A stretch of DNA of 51,850 bases, from assembly GCF_030063285.1 (NCBI RefSeq), contig NZ_JASISU010000008.1, positions 1 to 51,850 of the forward strand. The letters run 5' to 3'. Positions 51,742-51,850 of this stretch are shown in pieces (position 1 is the first letter of the stretch; every line of letters starts with the position of its first letter). The notes beneath the pieces were generated by a model. It saw nothing but the letters and a program-made list of their open reading frames with translations, ran no database searches and was not told the DNA's origin. The DNA comes from Pseudarthrobacter sp. PS3-L1 (GTDB lineage Bacteria > Actinomycetota > Actinomycetes > Actinomycetales > Micrococcaceae). The position numbers and the translations under genes were made by a program.

Positions 51742-51780
51742 GAGGGGCCCCACCAGTGGTGGGGCCCCTCGACCTTTTTT
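51742..51780. terminator. GC-rich hairpin after the 5S rRNA gene
   Basis: GAGGGGCCCCACC (51742-51754) and GGTGGGGCCCCTC (51758-51770) form a perfect 13-bp stem with a 3-nt loop. The T-run (51775-51780) follows on the plus strand, whereas 5S and hup are on the minus strand. On the minus strand it acts as a stem without a U-tract, so it is probably the rRNA operon terminator working in both directions. Confidence 0.75.
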
Positions 51781-51789
51781 CTGAAGTGT

Positions 51790-51850
51790 TGTCCGGCGGT
51801 GTCCTACTCTCCCACACCCTCCCGGGTGCAGTACCATCGGCGCTGTGGGT
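51790..51850 (-). rRNA. rrf: 5S ribosomal RNA, 3' part (partial at window edge)
   Basis: The minus strand reads CCCACAGCGCCGATGGTACT, GCACCCGGGAGGGTGTGGGA and GAGTAGGACACCGCCGGACA, the conserved 3' half of a bacterial 5S rRNA (loops B-D/E, final helix GCCGG). It is close to the Arthrobacter/Micrococcaceae sequence as I recall it. The 5' half and the rest of the rrn operon lie to the right of the window. The 3' end is placed to within two or three bases. Confidence 0.93.

Noticed and set aside
1..51850. tRNA genes or a CRISPR array
   Set aside because: No T-loop plus acceptor combination and no regularly spaced short repeats were found by eye; the only short tandem array is the 8-bp repeat at 40092. 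A tRNAscan or CRISPR search would settle this.

Overview
The window looks like chromosomal DNA of a high-GC actinobacterium of the Arthrobacter/Pseudarthrobacter group (Micrococcaceae). The basis is the gene set (actinobacterial PutA, CopD-CtaG fusion, HU, panD, GH15 fusion), frequent GTG starts, and a partial 5S rRNA at the right edge whose 3' portion reads like a Micrococcaceae 5S. The genus is an inference from memory of these families, not from a search.

Left part, about 1-18 kb, is an accessory region. It starts with the tail of an IS256-family element abutting a decapitated glycine-rich, bacteriocin-like gene, followed by a serine resolvase. Then come many short, unrelated single genes and gene pairs: membrane protein plus winged-helix regulator, GNAT, MccF-like LD-carboxypeptidase, MarR/SDR pair, Imm-5-like protein, ASCH protein, aminoglycoside-adenylyltransferase-like protein and a formate/nitrite-type transporter. 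They are separated by five same-orientation copies of a degenerate dispersed repeat. A second, decayed copy of the resolvase lies at about 14 kb, followed by a MerR regulator, several gene relics and a PadR/DUF1048 pair. Seven of the cargo genes have a -10-like hexamer exactly 6 nt before their start codon, which suggests leaderless transcripts.

Right part, about 18-51 kb, is dense and core-like. It holds a CGNR regulator divergent from an alpha/beta hydrolase, an M20 amidohydrolase, an MDR oxidoreductase and an MFS exporter divergent from a LysR regulator. Next is a proline module: giant PutA, an APC permease and a LysR regulator. The putA and permease promoters share the same -35, -10, spacer and overlapping inverted repeat. 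Then follow a DHA2 exporter, panD, an AEC transporter, a sarcosine-oxidase-like enzyme, an OtsB/GH15 fusion whose phosphatase domain has lost its nucleophile, an LLM flavin oxidoreductase, an aldo/keto reductase, a DJ-1/PfpI protein, a PAS-GGDEF-EAL protein, a HerA-like ATPase, a membrane-anchored extracytoplasmic protein, a thioredoxin-NHL protein, CopD-CtaG, HU and the 5S rRNA.

No tRNA or CRISPR array was recognised. The strongest candidate for something undescribed is the dispersed-repeat/resolvase cargo region at 0.7-14.4 kb. The clearest regulatory observation is the twin proline promoters.
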